Source: Aerococcaceae bacterium DSM 111022 (GTDB lineage Bacteria > Bacillota > Bacilli > Lactobacillales > Aerococcaceae). From it: a stretch of DNA of 47,873 nucleotides. The stretch is from assembly GCA_015863195.1 (NCBI GenBank), contig JACBXO010000009.1:1-47873 (forward strand), given 5' to 3'. The translations under genes were made by a program, and so were the position numbers. The first letter of the stretch is position 1, and each line of letters starts with the position of its first letter. Below the pieces are notes generated by a model. The model worked only from the letters and a program-made list of their open reading frames with translations, was not told the origin of the DNA and did no database searches. Of this stretch, positions 17,205-25,411 are shown piece by piece.

Positions 17205-17522
17205 TTATCTTTCCTTCTTTCATCTTTTGATGAAGTCATTATAACCTATACTTGTGAAATTATCTACATAGTTGGCAAATATACTCTTTTAATGAGTGAA
17301 AGAAATGTCCATTATTAATGAATTCCTGTACTCGAACAGTTAAAAATACGATAGTCTGATGTGGAGCTGATTGAGTATCCGTAATGATTTTAAAGGTATG
17401 ACTAACCGCAGAAATAAATGATACGGGGAGCCATATCATAAGTGAGTAATGTACTTACTAAATAATCTACTTAATGAAATTTCAAAGAGAAAGTGTCTTA
17501 TAGATTACAATTTATGTATAAC
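17205..17522. other. Intergenic stretch with a decayed dispersed repeat
   Basis: No gene. Around 17418-17450 the sequence AATGATACGGGGAGCCATAT followed by CATAAGTGA is a diverged member of the GATACGG repeat family. The promoter for the SDR gene should lie near 17205-17270. Ends at the IS30 left terminal repeat. Confidence 0.45.
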
Positions 17523-18586
17523 TTGAATTGTAAAATTAAGCTAGAAAAAAAACAAACCATTTGTGTTACACTCAAATCAAATTTCCAACCACGAAAATTA
17601 GAGGAGTGAACACAAATGGTCTACACACATCTTACCATGAAAGAACTCGGCTGGATAGAAACTTATAATGACATTGGCTATAAAGCCTATGAAATTGCGA
17701 AAAAACTTGGACGTTCTAATCAACCTATCTATAACGTTGTCAACTTCCTTAAGCAAGGCGGTACGATTCATGAATACTTTGAACACTACAAGCAGAATAA
17801 ATCGAAATGTGGTGCAAAGAAAAAAACTTTACGAGCGAACAGACGCAATACATTAAGGAGTGTGTGGCTAAAGGCTGGACACCTGATGTGATGATTGGTC
17901 GAGGAGAAAAAGATCTTGGTTGTTCGATGAGCACCCTCTATCGTCGTTTTAAAGATAGCCCACTCTTCGAAGTGACGACTTTACCCATGCAAGGGAAACG
18001 AAAACCCAATGGGCATAAAGAAACACGCGGAAGGCAAGCGGATAAAAGAACGCTTGACGACCGTAAGAAAGCGTATCCCGCATACGAAAGTGAGTTCGGC
18101 CATTTAGAGGGCGATACCATCATTGGTAAAAACCACAAGAGTGCCGTCGTTACGTTTGCCGAAAGAGTCTCTAAATTGATTATTGCTTTAGAAACCCCGG
18201 GCCGTAAAGCTAAAGATATCGAATGGACATTAAACAATTGGTTGAACCATTTGCCTAAAAATCTCTTCAAATCGATTACGTTTGATTGTGGTAAGGAATT
18301 TTCCAATTGGAAAAGCTTGAGTAATCAACAAGACATTTCAATCTTCTTTGCAGACCCAGGCTGCCCCTCTCAACGCGGTCTAAACGAACATTCGAATGGT
18401 CTGTTGCGTAAAGATGGATTACCGAAACAGATGGATTTCAATGAAGTGAGCCAAGAATTTATTTCTTCTGTCGCCTTGCACCGAAATAAAATACCTAGAA
18501 AATCTTTAAACTATAAGACGCCGTTGGAGGTCTTTATTGAGAATGTGCCAGAGTTAGATTTTTTCTAGTTTAAATTGACAAATCAA
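17523..18586 (+). mobile_element. Second IS30-family element, different subtype
   Basis: About 1.06 kb. Ends are imperfect inverted repeats of about 28 bp: left TTGAATTGTAAAATTAAGCT..., right complement TTGATTTGTCAATTTAAACT..., both continuing AGAAAAAA. The left repeat shares TGAATTGTAAAATTAAG with the IS30 at 9164, but the transposases differ. No target duplication is visible. Confidence 0.8.
17616..18568 (+). pseudogene. IS30-family transposase, frame change at an A7 run
   Basis: Two overlapping frames make one protein. The first (from ATG 17616, RBS AGAGGAG) holds the helix-turn-helix and ends its homology at CGAKKK; the second continues FTSEQTQYIKECVAKGWTPD and carries the DDE domain (GHLEGDTI, TFDCGKEF, NEHSNGLLRK). 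They are joined by a -1 step at GAAAAAAAC (17819-17827). This may be a plain one-base indel, a sequencing error in a homopolymer, or ribosomal slippage. IS30 transposases are usually one ORF, so I call it broken with moderate confidence; all catalytic acids are intact. Confidence 0.75.
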
Positions 18587-19165
18587 ATTAAGAAAACTAG
18601 TCCATCGAACTATATGTAGGTTTTTTTGAAATCTATATGAAACTGCTTGATAAAAGGAAAACCTCCTGAAAAAATCTCATATCATAAGAGAAATTTTAGG
18701 AGGGATTGACATGATATATGCATTATCTATTCAATTCAGAACAAAAATCGCTAGACGCATCAGGTGAACACGAAGTTAGTCTGCGAGCTTTATCAGCAAT
18801 ATTTAAAAGACAATTGCCCGAACTCATGCGTTAAAGAACATAAAGAAACGAAGAAACGAAGAGAATTTATTGGGTTTCATTATCATTAGTTTTTGAGAAA
18901 TGAATCAGTTTGTTTAGTGTATCTGCAATTAAAAACTAAACAAACAAATGTTGAATTGCATTCAAAAACTCCTCCTTATCACACTATTTCAAGTGATAAG
19001 GAGGAGAGTTTTATGATCTAATAGAGTTGCTTTCACTTAACTTACTGACAATGCCTATAGAGTTAATCTATATAATGAAGGGATAAGAATTAAGTATACA
19101 GAGGTTTGTCATCCAAGTGGACTTATTGTCCGTATTCAATGGCCGTCTTGTGAAGCGGTAATCAT
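18587..19165. other. Intergenic stretch with inverted repeats and a 38-codon ORF
   Basis: An ATG frame at 18718-18834 (starts MHYLFNSEQKSLDASGEHEV) has AGGAGGG 13 bases upstream, a rather long spacing. An alternative ATG at 18711 gives only 18 residues. I cannot identify it; remnant is more likely than gene. Just before it, CCTCCTGAAAAAATCTC at 18662 pairs with GAGAAATTTTAGGAGG, so the RBS itself is inside a stem. A terminator-like repeat follows at 18964. Confidence 0.4.
18964..19014. terminator. Strong stem-loop, probable terminator
   Basis: Arms AAAACTCCTCCTTATCAC and GTGATAAGGAGGAGAGTTTT, 14 perfect pairs plus outer A-T pairs across a 2-base bulge, and an 11-base loop, then TTTTAT. Owner unclear: about 150 bases past the stop of yeiH on the minus strand, or the end of the lost plus-strand unit. 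Confidence 0.65.
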
Positions 19166-20173
19166 TTAGAGATATCTCAGAATTAAACCTTGAGAAATTA
19201 AAGCCACGATAACAACCGAAGTATCAATAATGACTCCAGCAACCATCGGTTTGAAGCCCACCCCTGCTACCTCTTTCAAGCTAGTTTGCATACCAATAGC
19301 TGCTAATGCCACGGCTAAGAAGAATTTAGATAAAGAAGTCAGCTGTTCAACCATCAAATCTGGAACTAGGCCTGTACTTCTAATGGCAACAACAGCGAGA
19401 AAACCAAGAATGAACCAAGGGAATATTTGGACAATATTTACTTTTGGTTTATTTTTTTCAGTGGATTCTTTTTTAGCATAAACCCAAGAGAAAATCAGTA
19501 CAAGTGGTACGATAAAAAGGGTCCGAGTGAGCTTCACAATGGTCGCCAATACGCCGGCTACATCTGAAAAGGCGTATCCTGCTGCAACAACGGATGAAGT
19601 ATCGTTAACTGATGTCCCAACCCAGAGTCCATAACCTGTATCACTAAGGCCTAACATGTGACCAATCCAAGGGAAAGCAATAACGGTGATAATATCAAAG
19701 ATAAATGTAGCGGAAATGGCATAGGCGATATCTCGATTTTTCGCTTGAATGGTTGGTCCAAGAGTTGCGACAGCTGTTCCACCACAAATTGCCGTACTTA
19801 TAGAAAGTAGACTAGCGAGTTTCCAATTAATTTTAAATACTTTGTGGCAGACATAACCAATGCCGAACGCTGTTATAATCGTAACAAAAAGAAGAACAAG
19901 TGCATATTTACCTGTTTGGGCTACTTGGGAGAAACTAAGCGAGATTCCGCCCAGAATAATTCCATAACGGAGGATTTTTTTGCCACTCCAGCCAATTCCT
20001 GGTTCAAAGCTTTCATAGTTCGCAATTATTGGGTTCAGCAACATACCTAAAAGTAGCGATAAAAGAGCTGCTCCTAGAAAATCTATCGGAAGCAAATCGT
20101 TGATCAGGTAGGCCGCAGATGCAATCATAGCGGACAGGACGACACCCGAGAGATAAGATTTTTTCTGAATCAT
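19166..20173 (-). CDS. yeiH: YeiH/UPF0324 family putative sulfate exporter
   Basis: 335 residues from the start at 20173 (MIQKKSYLSG), chosen because AAAGGAATG lies upstream; an upstream frame extension of 15 codons has no site. Ten or so hydrophobic helices; the family landmarks LGAALLSLLLGMLLNP near the N-end, STAICGGTAVATLGPTI, VGTSVNDTSSVVAAGYAFS and the closing segment AIGMQTSLKEVAGVGFKP are present. The family is proposed to move sulfur compounds across the membrane; transport direction is not proven. Divergently transcribed from a LysR gene, as yeiH is from yeiE in E. coli, with a perfect dyad between them, so control by that regulator is likely. Confidence 0.87.
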   Translation of the reverse strand: MIQKKSYLSGVVLSAMIASAAYLINDLLPIDFLGAALLSLLLGMLLNPIIANYESFEPGIGWSGKKILRYGIILGGISLSFSQVAQTGKYALVLLFVTIITAFGIGYVCHKVFKINWKLASLLSISTAICGGTAVATLGPTIQAKNRDIAYAISATFIFDIITVIAFPWIGHMLGLSDTGYGLWVGTSVNDTSSVVAAGYAFSDVAGVLATIVKLTRTLFIVPLVLIFSWVYAKKESTEKNKPKVNIVQIFPWFILGFLAVVAIRSTGLVPDLMVEQLTSLSKFFLAVALAAIGMQTSLKEVAGVGFKPMVAGVIIDTSVVIVALISQGLILRYL

Positions 20174-20199
20174 TTTACAATCATTCCTTTCAAATATAT

Positions 20200-20220
20200 A
20201 AATGATGACTAGAATCATTT
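20200..20220. promoter_or_regulatory. Candidate LysR operator
   Basis: Perfect inverted repeat AAATGAT-N7-ATCATTT containing a T-N11-A core. It lies in the 125-bp divergent region between yeiH and the lysR gene, the standard place for LysR binding. Confidence 0.6.
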
Positions 20221-20231
20221 TAACAGAGCAA

Positions 20232-20260
20232 TTGGATAAAATAAAATTATGGATTATAAT
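20232..20260 (+). promoter_or_regulatory. Sigma-A-type promoter of the LysR gene
   Basis: -35 TTGGAT at 20232-20237, 17-base spacer, perfect -10 TATAAT at 20255-20260. It lies 39 bases before the ATG at 20299 and 12 bases from the candidate operator. Confidence 0.8.
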
Positions 20261-20298
20261 GGTAGCATTAGTTAATATTATAGGTGGAGATGATTAAG

Positions 20299-21201
20299 AT
20301 GTTAGACTTTAGACACGAAACTTTTCTTATGCTTTGTTCTTGTGGTAGTTTTACAAAAGCAGCAGAGCAACTACATGTTACGCAACCGGCTGTATCTCAA
20401 CATATTAAATATCTTGAAGAATACTATGGTTGTAAATTGATTGATACATCTAACCGAAAGATTAGAATAACTCAGCAAGGATTACGGTTAAAGGAATTTG
20501 CAACCACAATCTATTCAGATTCCCAACATTTTAAGGGGAACATACGTACATTTAAATCAGAGGAAATCCATTTTTCCTTTGGCGCAACACTGTCGATTGG
20601 AGAATATGTCATGCCGACTATTCTTTCCCGTTTGCTGGCAGCCTTTCCTGCAATAACTTTCCAGATGACGGTCGCAAATACGAAAACGCTGCTTGAACAG
20701 TTGAATCAAGGTGAGTTGGATTTTATTTTAGTAGAAGGGTTATTTGATAAGATGCAATACGATACAACGCTCTTTAGACTCGAAAATTTCATTCCTGTTT
20801 GTTCGCCGCAAGCAGAATTTGCAACTCAAGCTGTTCGATTTGAATCTCTGAGAAATAATCGCTTAATTCTGAGAGAATCTGGTTCAGGAACACGCGAAAT
20901 TTTTGAACATATTCTGCTAGATAGAAATTACTCACTCAATATGTTTGATAGAATTATTGAGGTTGGAAATATGGCAGCAATCAAACAGATGGTTTCAAAG
21001 GATTTAGGAATCACCTTCTTATTTGAAGTGGCTGCTAAAAAGGAAATAGCGTCCGGTGAACTTTCAAAAATTAACATTGTCGACTTTTCTGAGCAAAGAG
21101 AGTTTAATTTCGTAACATTAAAAGACAGCTTTTTCCGCGAACAGTATATGAGAATATTCCAGTTATTGAATCAGGCAGCAGCAGAAGAAGAGGAAATGTA
21201 A
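20299..21201 (+). CDS. LysR-family transcriptional regulator (YeiE/CysL-like)
   Basis: 300 residues from ATG 20299. I prefer this start over GTG 20284 and ATG 20290 because AGGTGGAG (20282-20289) then sits at normal spacing. The N-terminal winged helix-turn-helix shows SFTKAAEQLHVTQPAVSQHI, the classical LysR recognition region; the rest is the two-lobed effector domain. Residues LRESGSGTREIFE match the sulfur-type CysL/YeiE branch. It lies divergent to yeiH, so it probably activates yeiH in response to a small sulfur metabolite; the effector is inference. Confidence 0.87.
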   Translation: MLDFRHETFLMLCSCGSFTKAAEQLHVTQPAVSQHIKYLEEYYGCKLIDTSNRKIRITQQGLRLKEFATTIYSDSQHFKGNIRTFKSEEIHFSFGATLSIGEYVMPTILSRLLAAFPAITFQMTVANTKTLLEQLNQGELDFILVEGLFDKMQYDTTLFRLENFIPVCSPQAEFATQAVRFESLRNNRLILRESGSGTREIFEHILLDRNYSLNMFDRIIEVGNMAAIKQMVSKDLGITFLFEVAAKKEIASGELSKINIVDFSEQREFNFVTLKDSFFREQYMRIFQLLNQAAAEEEEM

Positions 21202-21393
21202 TATAAATTGGCTGTTTACCTAGGGGTTCAGGAAGTTGCTTCAATTTAAACAAGGTCAGAAACACCTGAATTTTCTCCCAACTGATATCAGATTACAAGA
21301 GGATTCGAATGCATACGAAGTTGGATTTCTTGAATGTTCCATGATTAATCTAATCTATTTGGTTGAAATGACAATATAAGGGAGCTGTATAAA

Positions 21394-21940
21394 ATGACTG
21401 ATATCAAGACGACCGAAGCAAAACTCTCCTCAAAAGCAGAAATTATTCTTCTAAAAATCAAACATAATCGTCTGTTAGGTAATTTACGTAAAATTGCAAA
21501 AGACATTAAAAAGGATCATGAACTCGCGTTGGAACTTTGGTCAACCGCTGAGTTTTTACCAAGACTGTTAGCGGTCTTAATTTTGGATAAAAAACGTCTT
21601 TCAGAAGACGACTTAAACGCGTTCACGGCGGATATGCAGACTCATGATTTTAATGAGCGAAACAACTTAATGGACTGGCTGTTTGCGAATCAACTCACTA
21701 AAGACAAGCAGAAAATTGCCTTAATCGAGTCATGGGCGAATAGTCCTTTTGCATTGCAAAGGCGAACGTTTTGGTATTACCAAGGGCGTTTGGAGAACAG
21801 AGATTATACCAGGAATTTATCTTAAAACTTCAATCTCAAATTTTGGTAAAATGAATTGTCTACGTCAATTATTCGATTTGTTTGATATTGATTATAGCGA
21901 GTTGCAGTTAGATGCCCTTGCTCCTAAAGTAGAAAGTTAA
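21394..21940 (+). pseudogene. DNA alkylation repair (AlkD-like) protein, frameshifted
   Basis: 143 codons of helical repeats, start MTDIKTTEAKLSSKAEIILL with GGGAGC upstream. The sequence LIESWANSPFALQRRTFWYYQ fits the HEAT-like AlkD/DUF-type DNA alkylation repair family (3-methyladenine glycosylase fold). After GRLENR the frame is lost. Another frame continues for about 55 codons (QLFDLFDIDYSELQLDALAP) to a stop at 21938-21940. AlkD proteins are normally about 220-235 residues, so the C-terminal third is damaged or deleted. Ended by a terminator at 21955. Confidence 0.6.
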
Positions 21941-21954
21941 TACGAAGCAAGAGA

Positions 21955-21998
21955 GACTCCATCGCTTTTATAACAGTAAAGTGATGGGGTTTATTTTT
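21955..21998 (+). terminator. Terminator of the AlkD-like pseudogene
   Basis: Arms ACTCCATCGCTTT and AAAGTGATGGGGT pair with G-U wobbles around a 9-base loop, followed by TTATTTTTAT. Confidence 0.75.
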
Positions 21999-21999
21999 A

Positions 22000-22092
22000 T
22001 ATATAATAATTAGATTACCGTACCAGATAGCGAATAGAATTTATTACCTATCGATGATACGGACATGCGTACCATAAATGATGATAAAAATT
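22000..22092. repeat. Dispersed GATACGG palindromic repeat, uninterrupted copy
   Basis: Same element as 10232-10327, from TATATAATAATTAGATTACC to GATGATAAAAA, with no IS30 next to it. It therefore shows the unoccupied form of the site. Confidence 0.82.
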
Positions 22093-22415
22093 ACATCATA
22101 CAGTTAAAACAATAGCTCTCTATCATGTCTTAATAGCCTATCAAACTGATGGGGGTTCGGGGGATTACTATATAGCCCTTAGTTGAAGTAGCTGCTAGCT
22201 AGAGGATAGGAAAATCAAATTTATCATCAATCTAATCAAAAAAATAAAGCAGAGTTTACAGGAAAACCTGTGAGCTCTGCTTTGGTGTGTTTGCCGAAGA
22301 GGAAATAAGGTCCTCACTCAAACTCCTATCCTTCTAAAATCGTCGGGAAATCGGGAAGTCTCCTCTGTCGTCTTATGTGTCTCCTCTCTGAAACCGTCGG
22401 GGTTTCGGGGAATGG
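22093..22415. other. Intergenic stretch with G-rich direct repeats
   Basis: No gene seen. Segments with GGGGGTTCGGGG (about 22151), ATCGTCGGGAAATCGGGAAG (22341) and CCGTCGGGGTTTCGGGG (22393) repeat a short G-rich motif. A hairpin at 22246 is listed separately. Confidence 0.4.
22246..22286. terminator. Stem-loop, probable terminator
   Basis: Arms AAAGCAGAG..CAGG and CCTG..CTCTGCTTT with an AAAA loop. T-run weak on the plus strand; on the minus strand it is followed by ATTTTTTTGATT, so minus orientation fits the recombinase remnant upstream. Confidence 0.65.
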
Positions 22416-22857
22416 TTATACCCATATCTCAATCGGACGACGCAAAAAGAACCCTCCGACTGGAAGGTTCTCTTGTTTGGAACTGTTTGTCTCGTGGCCA
22501 ATGTCTTGAGTGCGGTAGTCTGGGTCAGGGTGGGGTTTGATACCGAGATACTCTGCAATATTGCCTTCATCGAAGTACAAGAGGATATCAAACTCTTTAG
22601 TGCCTTTATCCCACTGAATTTCTTTGATCAAAGCGAGGTAGATATCTTTTAATCGCGACTTGTCAGTAGTACTTTGAGCTGTCTGAACGAGAGAATTAAC
22701 AAGGTGAGTGATCTGTCGAATGTCGTAGTCTGAATAGTCCTTCTTGAGTCGTTGATCAATACGCATAATTTCCTCTTTGAAGTCCTCTATTTCAGCTTCC
22801 AACCGATGAATGGCTTCTTCCCAGATATCCGCCAGATTAGGCTCGCTCTCAATTTTT
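22416..22857 (-). pseudogene. Large serine recombinase, C-terminal remnant (second)
   Basis: About 147 codons remain. The readable frame goes through ADIWEEAIHRLEAEIEDFKE, a coiled coil, then YDIRQITHLVNSLVQTAQ and IYLALIKEIQWDKGTKEFDI, the typical C-terminal part of large serine recombinases. There is no catalytic domain. At about 22858 the sequence changes abruptly into a CpsB-like fragment in another frame, so the 5' part was removed by rearrangement. Not the same gene as the remnant at 672. Confidence 0.6.
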
Positions 22858-22859
22858 GT

Positions 22860-23056
22860 TGGACTTTTTCAGGTCCAAAGTCCTTTTCAAGTTTTTCCAT
22901 CGCTTCTTTCATATGAAAGAGCCGGTTTGTATTATTATGTGCGTCAGATGCGATAAAGTGTGCGAGATTGTGCTCAATGAGTTGATCACTTATTTTCTCA
23001 ATCTCTTTCCCAAACTTGCCAATGTAACTTGCGGCAGTCACTTGTGTGAGTACGGC
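22860..23056 (-). pseudogene. CpsB/YwqE-type tyrosine phosphatase, C-terminal remnant
   Basis: About 65 codons on the minus strand: LTQVTAASYIGKFGKEIEK, then HNLAHFIASDAHNNTNRLFH and MKEAMEKLEKDFG. The HFIASDAHN motif and its setting are the C-terminal metal-binding part of PHP-type phosphotyrosine phosphatases that control capsule synthesis (CpsB, YwqE). Upstream of GCCGTACTC an in-frame TAA ends the similarity; downstream it runs into recombinase sequence. It is evidence that a capsule regulatory block once stood here, in opposite orientation to the present polysaccharide genes. Confidence 0.68.
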
Positions 23057-23269
23057 TTAATTTATCCAGACAGAGAATTAACAACAAAAGCACTTACAGA
23101 ATTTTTCGATGGGAATGTATCTGAAAGCACCGTGTTTCGTCACCTGACGAAACACTTTAAACGAATCGGTAAGTATAAAAACTCAGAGTATAGAAATCCA
23201 AGAGGAGCACTAGAAAACAATAAGCAAGCCTTTAAACTAACCGAGCCAAAATATATGCGACTGAATTAA
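23057..23269 (+). pseudogene. Unidentified protein, C-terminal remnant
   Basis: About 70 codons of open frame, from LIYPDRELTTKALTEFFDGN through VSESTVFRHLTKHFKRIGKY to EPKYMRLN and stop. Residues ELTTKALTEFF..VSESTVFRHL look like a helix-turn-helix, so a DNA-binding or replication protein of a plasmid or phage is possible. The frame upstream is antisense to the CpsB fragment, so the true 5' part is missing. Followed at once by the hairpin array at 23285. Confidence 0.4.
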
Positions 23270-23284
23270 CTCAAATTAGCGGCT

Positions 23285-23451
23285 TGCCCGTCACTAGTCG
23301 CTCACAATGACGGGCAATTTAAATTTACTCGTCACTACCGGCCAATTTTGACGGGCAAACAAATTTTACCCGTCATTACCGGCCAACTTTGACGGCCAAA
23401 CAAATTTTAGCCGTCACCACCGACCAACTTTGACGGCCAAACGTAAATTTC
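23285..23451. repeat. Array of four 41-44-bp hairpin units
   Basis: Units start near 23285, 23329, 23370 and 23411. Each carries CCGTCA or CGTCA, a CCGGCCAA-like middle, TGACGG, then an AAACAAATTTTA spacer. The CGTCA/TGACG arms make each unit a separate small hairpin. No spacers of CRISPR type. It lies between an unidentified gene remnant and a kinase gene whose 5' end it has replaced. Could be iterons of a lost plasmid, or a tandem regulatory array. Confidence 0.8.
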
Positions 23452-23454
23452 ACT

Positions 23455-24642
23455 CCCCATAAAAAGAAATTTAATAATCAAGATATACGAGTCATCAAAT
23501 CTCCCTTACGCATTGCGCCACTAGGAGCACATTCTGATCATCAAGATGGTCGTGTAACGGGAATGGCATTAGATGCGAGTATCGATTTTATCTATACACC
23601 CAACGAAGAAGGCATCGTTAATGTCTTCAGCCGCGATTTTGCAGGTGAAGAGAAGTTCCATTTAGAAGAAGACTTAGAATTTATCCCTCATTTCTGGGGG
23701 AATTACCTACGTGGAGCGGTGGTCGCTCTACAAGCCGATTATGATTTGAAGGTGGGCATCAACGGTCTTTTAGATGGAGACTTACCGATTGGTGGTTTAA
23801 GCTCGTCAGCGGCTGTTATTGCCGCTTATTTAATGGCTCTAGCGGATGTCAATCATATCCAGTTGTCCAAACTAGACTTCATCAAATATAGCTCGTCAGC
23901 CGAGCGGAACTTTATGGGGCTCAAGAATGGAATCCTAGATCAGTCAGCGAATATGTTAAGCCAAAACAATCATTTGCTGATTATGGACTGTCAGTCAAAT
24001 GAATATGAACTCATTCCAAAAGGCGAAACCATGCCTGACTTCGAAGTCGTTGTCGCTTACTCTGGTGTCACTCAACAACTCACCGATTCTGGCTTCAACA
24101 ACCGGACAGACGAATGTCGAGTAGCCGGCTGGTTGATGCAGGAATGGGAGAACATCTATAACGGTGCTGAAGTGACACCTTTAGACGATGTGCGCCTTCG
24201 AAACATTCAGCCTGAAATTTATGAAAAGTATAAAAAGGATTTGCCAGGACGGTTTGGTCGTCGCGCAGAACATTTCTATACCGAACAAGCACGGGTGCTA
24301 AAAGGGAAAGAGGCATGGGCAAAGGGTGACCTCACAGCCTTTGGTCAATTGATGTACGAATCCAGCGACAGTACCTTTAACAACTATGAAACAGGTATCC
24401 CAGAAATGGCGACGATTATGGACATCCTTAAAAAGACAGAAGGCGTTTATGGAGCGCGTCCGAGTGGAGCAGGCTTCCGTGGTTCTGTCATCGGTCTAGT
24501 GGATCCAGCACACAAAGAAGAAATTAAAGCAGCCATCGATGCGGTATTCCCAAAAAAACACCCTGAGTATGCAGATAAATATGAAGTGAATTTCGTAAGA
24601 ACAGCGGATGGCGCACACTATGTGAAAGATTTGGAGGAATAG
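23455..24642 (+). CDS. GHMP kinase, galacturonokinase-like, 5'-truncated
   Basis: The frame is open from 23434, but similarity starts near 23455 without ATG, GTG or TTG before the ATG at 23563. GHMP motif 1 IKSPLRIAPLGAHSDHQDG lies upstream of that ATG, so starting there would remove the substrate-binding loop. Motif 2 is PIGGLSSSAAV (ATP loop) and motif 3 is RPSGAGFRGSV. The SPxRIxPLGAHxDHQ wording and WGNYLRGAV match plant-type galacturonokinase better than galactokinase (which has GRVNLIGEHTDY). It would make uronic acid 1-phosphate from free D-galacturonate or a relative. The next two genes would complete a UDP-uronate route. Either it uses a rare start (ATA, ATC or ATT) or it is a recent pseudogene. 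Confidence 0.75.
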   Translation, partial: PHKKKFNNQDIRVIKSPLRIAPLGAHSDHQDGRVTGMALDASIDFIYTPNEEGIVNVFSRDFAGEEKFHLEEDLEFIPHFWGNYLRGAVVALQADYDLKVGINGLLDGDLPIGGLSSSAAVIAAYLMALADVNHIQLSKLDFIKYSSSAERNFMGLKNGILDQSANMLSQNNHLLIMDCQSNEYELIPKGETMPDFEVVVAYSGVTQQLTDSGFNNRTDECRVAGWLMQEWENIYNGAEVTPLDDVRLRNIQPEIYEKYKKDLPGRFGRRAEHFYTEQARVLKGKEAWAKGDLTAFGQLMYESSDSTFNNYETGIPEMATIMDILKKTEGVYGARPSGAGFRGSVIGLVDPAHKEEIKAAIDAVFPKKHPEYADKYEVNFVRTADGAHYVKDLEE

Positions 24643-24649
24643 AATTAAC

Positions 24650-25411
24650 ATGAAAGGTCTAGTATTAGCTGCAGGATATGCGACTCGACTATATCCTCTA
24701 ACAAAAAATACACCTAAACCTTTATTAAAAGTGGCAGGAAAAACAATCTTAGATTACATCGTTGAAAAGATGGATCAAGTCGAAGCAATAGATGAAATTA
24801 TTATTGTGACCAACGACAAATTTACGAGCCACTTTGAAGAATGGGTAGCACAAGCAGATTATTCAAAAAAGTTGACCGTTGTCAATGATGGCACAACAAC
24901 CAATGACAATCGTCTAGGTGCTATTGGAGATATCCAATTTGTCATTGATAAATTAGATTTAGAAGATGACTTAATGGTACTCGCAGGCGATAATCTGTTT
25001 GACTTTGAGCTAACCGACTTTGCCAATTACTTCCAAGAAGTGGACACCGATGTGATTACGACTTATCAAGAAGATGATGAAGCCCAAGTTAAACGTGCGG
25101 GGATCGTCGAACTTAATGAACAATCGAAAGTTCTCTCATTTGAAGAGAAACCAGAAGAACCAAAATCGAATTTCGCTGTACCTGCTTTTTATCTGTATCA
25201 AAAAGAAACCCTACCAGAATTTAAACAATACTTGGGAGCGGGACATAATCCCGATGCACCGGGTCATTTTGTTCCTTACTTAATCCAGAGAAAAACGGTG
25301 CATGCCTTTCAATTTGAGGGCCGTCGTTATGATATAGGAACCGTTGAAAGTTATGAACGAGTACAAAGAATTTTTGAAGAAAAAGAATATGGAGGCAATG
25401 CAGATGTCTAA
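24650..25411 (+). CDS. Sugar-1-phosphate nucleotidyltransferase
   Basis: 253 residues. N-terminal nucleotide-binding signature LVLAAGYATRLYPLTKNTPK with Lys20 region, then GDN (metal) in MVLAGDNLFDF and FEEKP later; this is the RmlA/GlmU-N type fold. It would join a sugar 1-phosphate with a nucleoside triphosphate. No C-terminal hexapeptide domain. RBS GGAGG lies at the end of the kinase gene and only 7 bases separate the genes; downstream it overlaps the epimerase by 8 bases. The expected substrate is the kinase's product (a uronate 1-phosphate), giving an NDP-uronate; the base preference cannot be read. Confidence 0.85.
   Translation: MKGLVLAAGYATRLYPLTKNTPKPLLKVAGKTILDYIVEKMDQVEAIDEIIIVTNDKFTSHFEEWVAQADYSKKLTVVNDGTTTNDNRLGAIGDIQFVIDKLDLEDDLMVLAGDNLFDFELTDFANYFQEVDTDVITTYQEDDEAQVKRAGIVELNEQSKVLSFEEKPEEPKSNFAVPAFYLYQKETLPEFKQYLGAGHNPDAPGHFVPYLIQRKTVHAFQFEGRRYDIGTVESYERVQRIFEEKEYGGNADV

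Noticed and set aside
17938..18306. Minus-strand ORF of 122 codons
   Set aside because: Antisense of the IS30 DDE domain.
23285..23451. CRISPR array
   Set aside because: Period 41-44 with similarity over the whole unit, no unique spacers and no cas genes.
23563..24642. Plain galactokinase (galK)
   Set aside because: Motif 1 is PLGAHSDHQ and the neighbours are a nucleotidyltransferase and a UDP-uronate-type epimerase; no galT or galE-type Leloir context.
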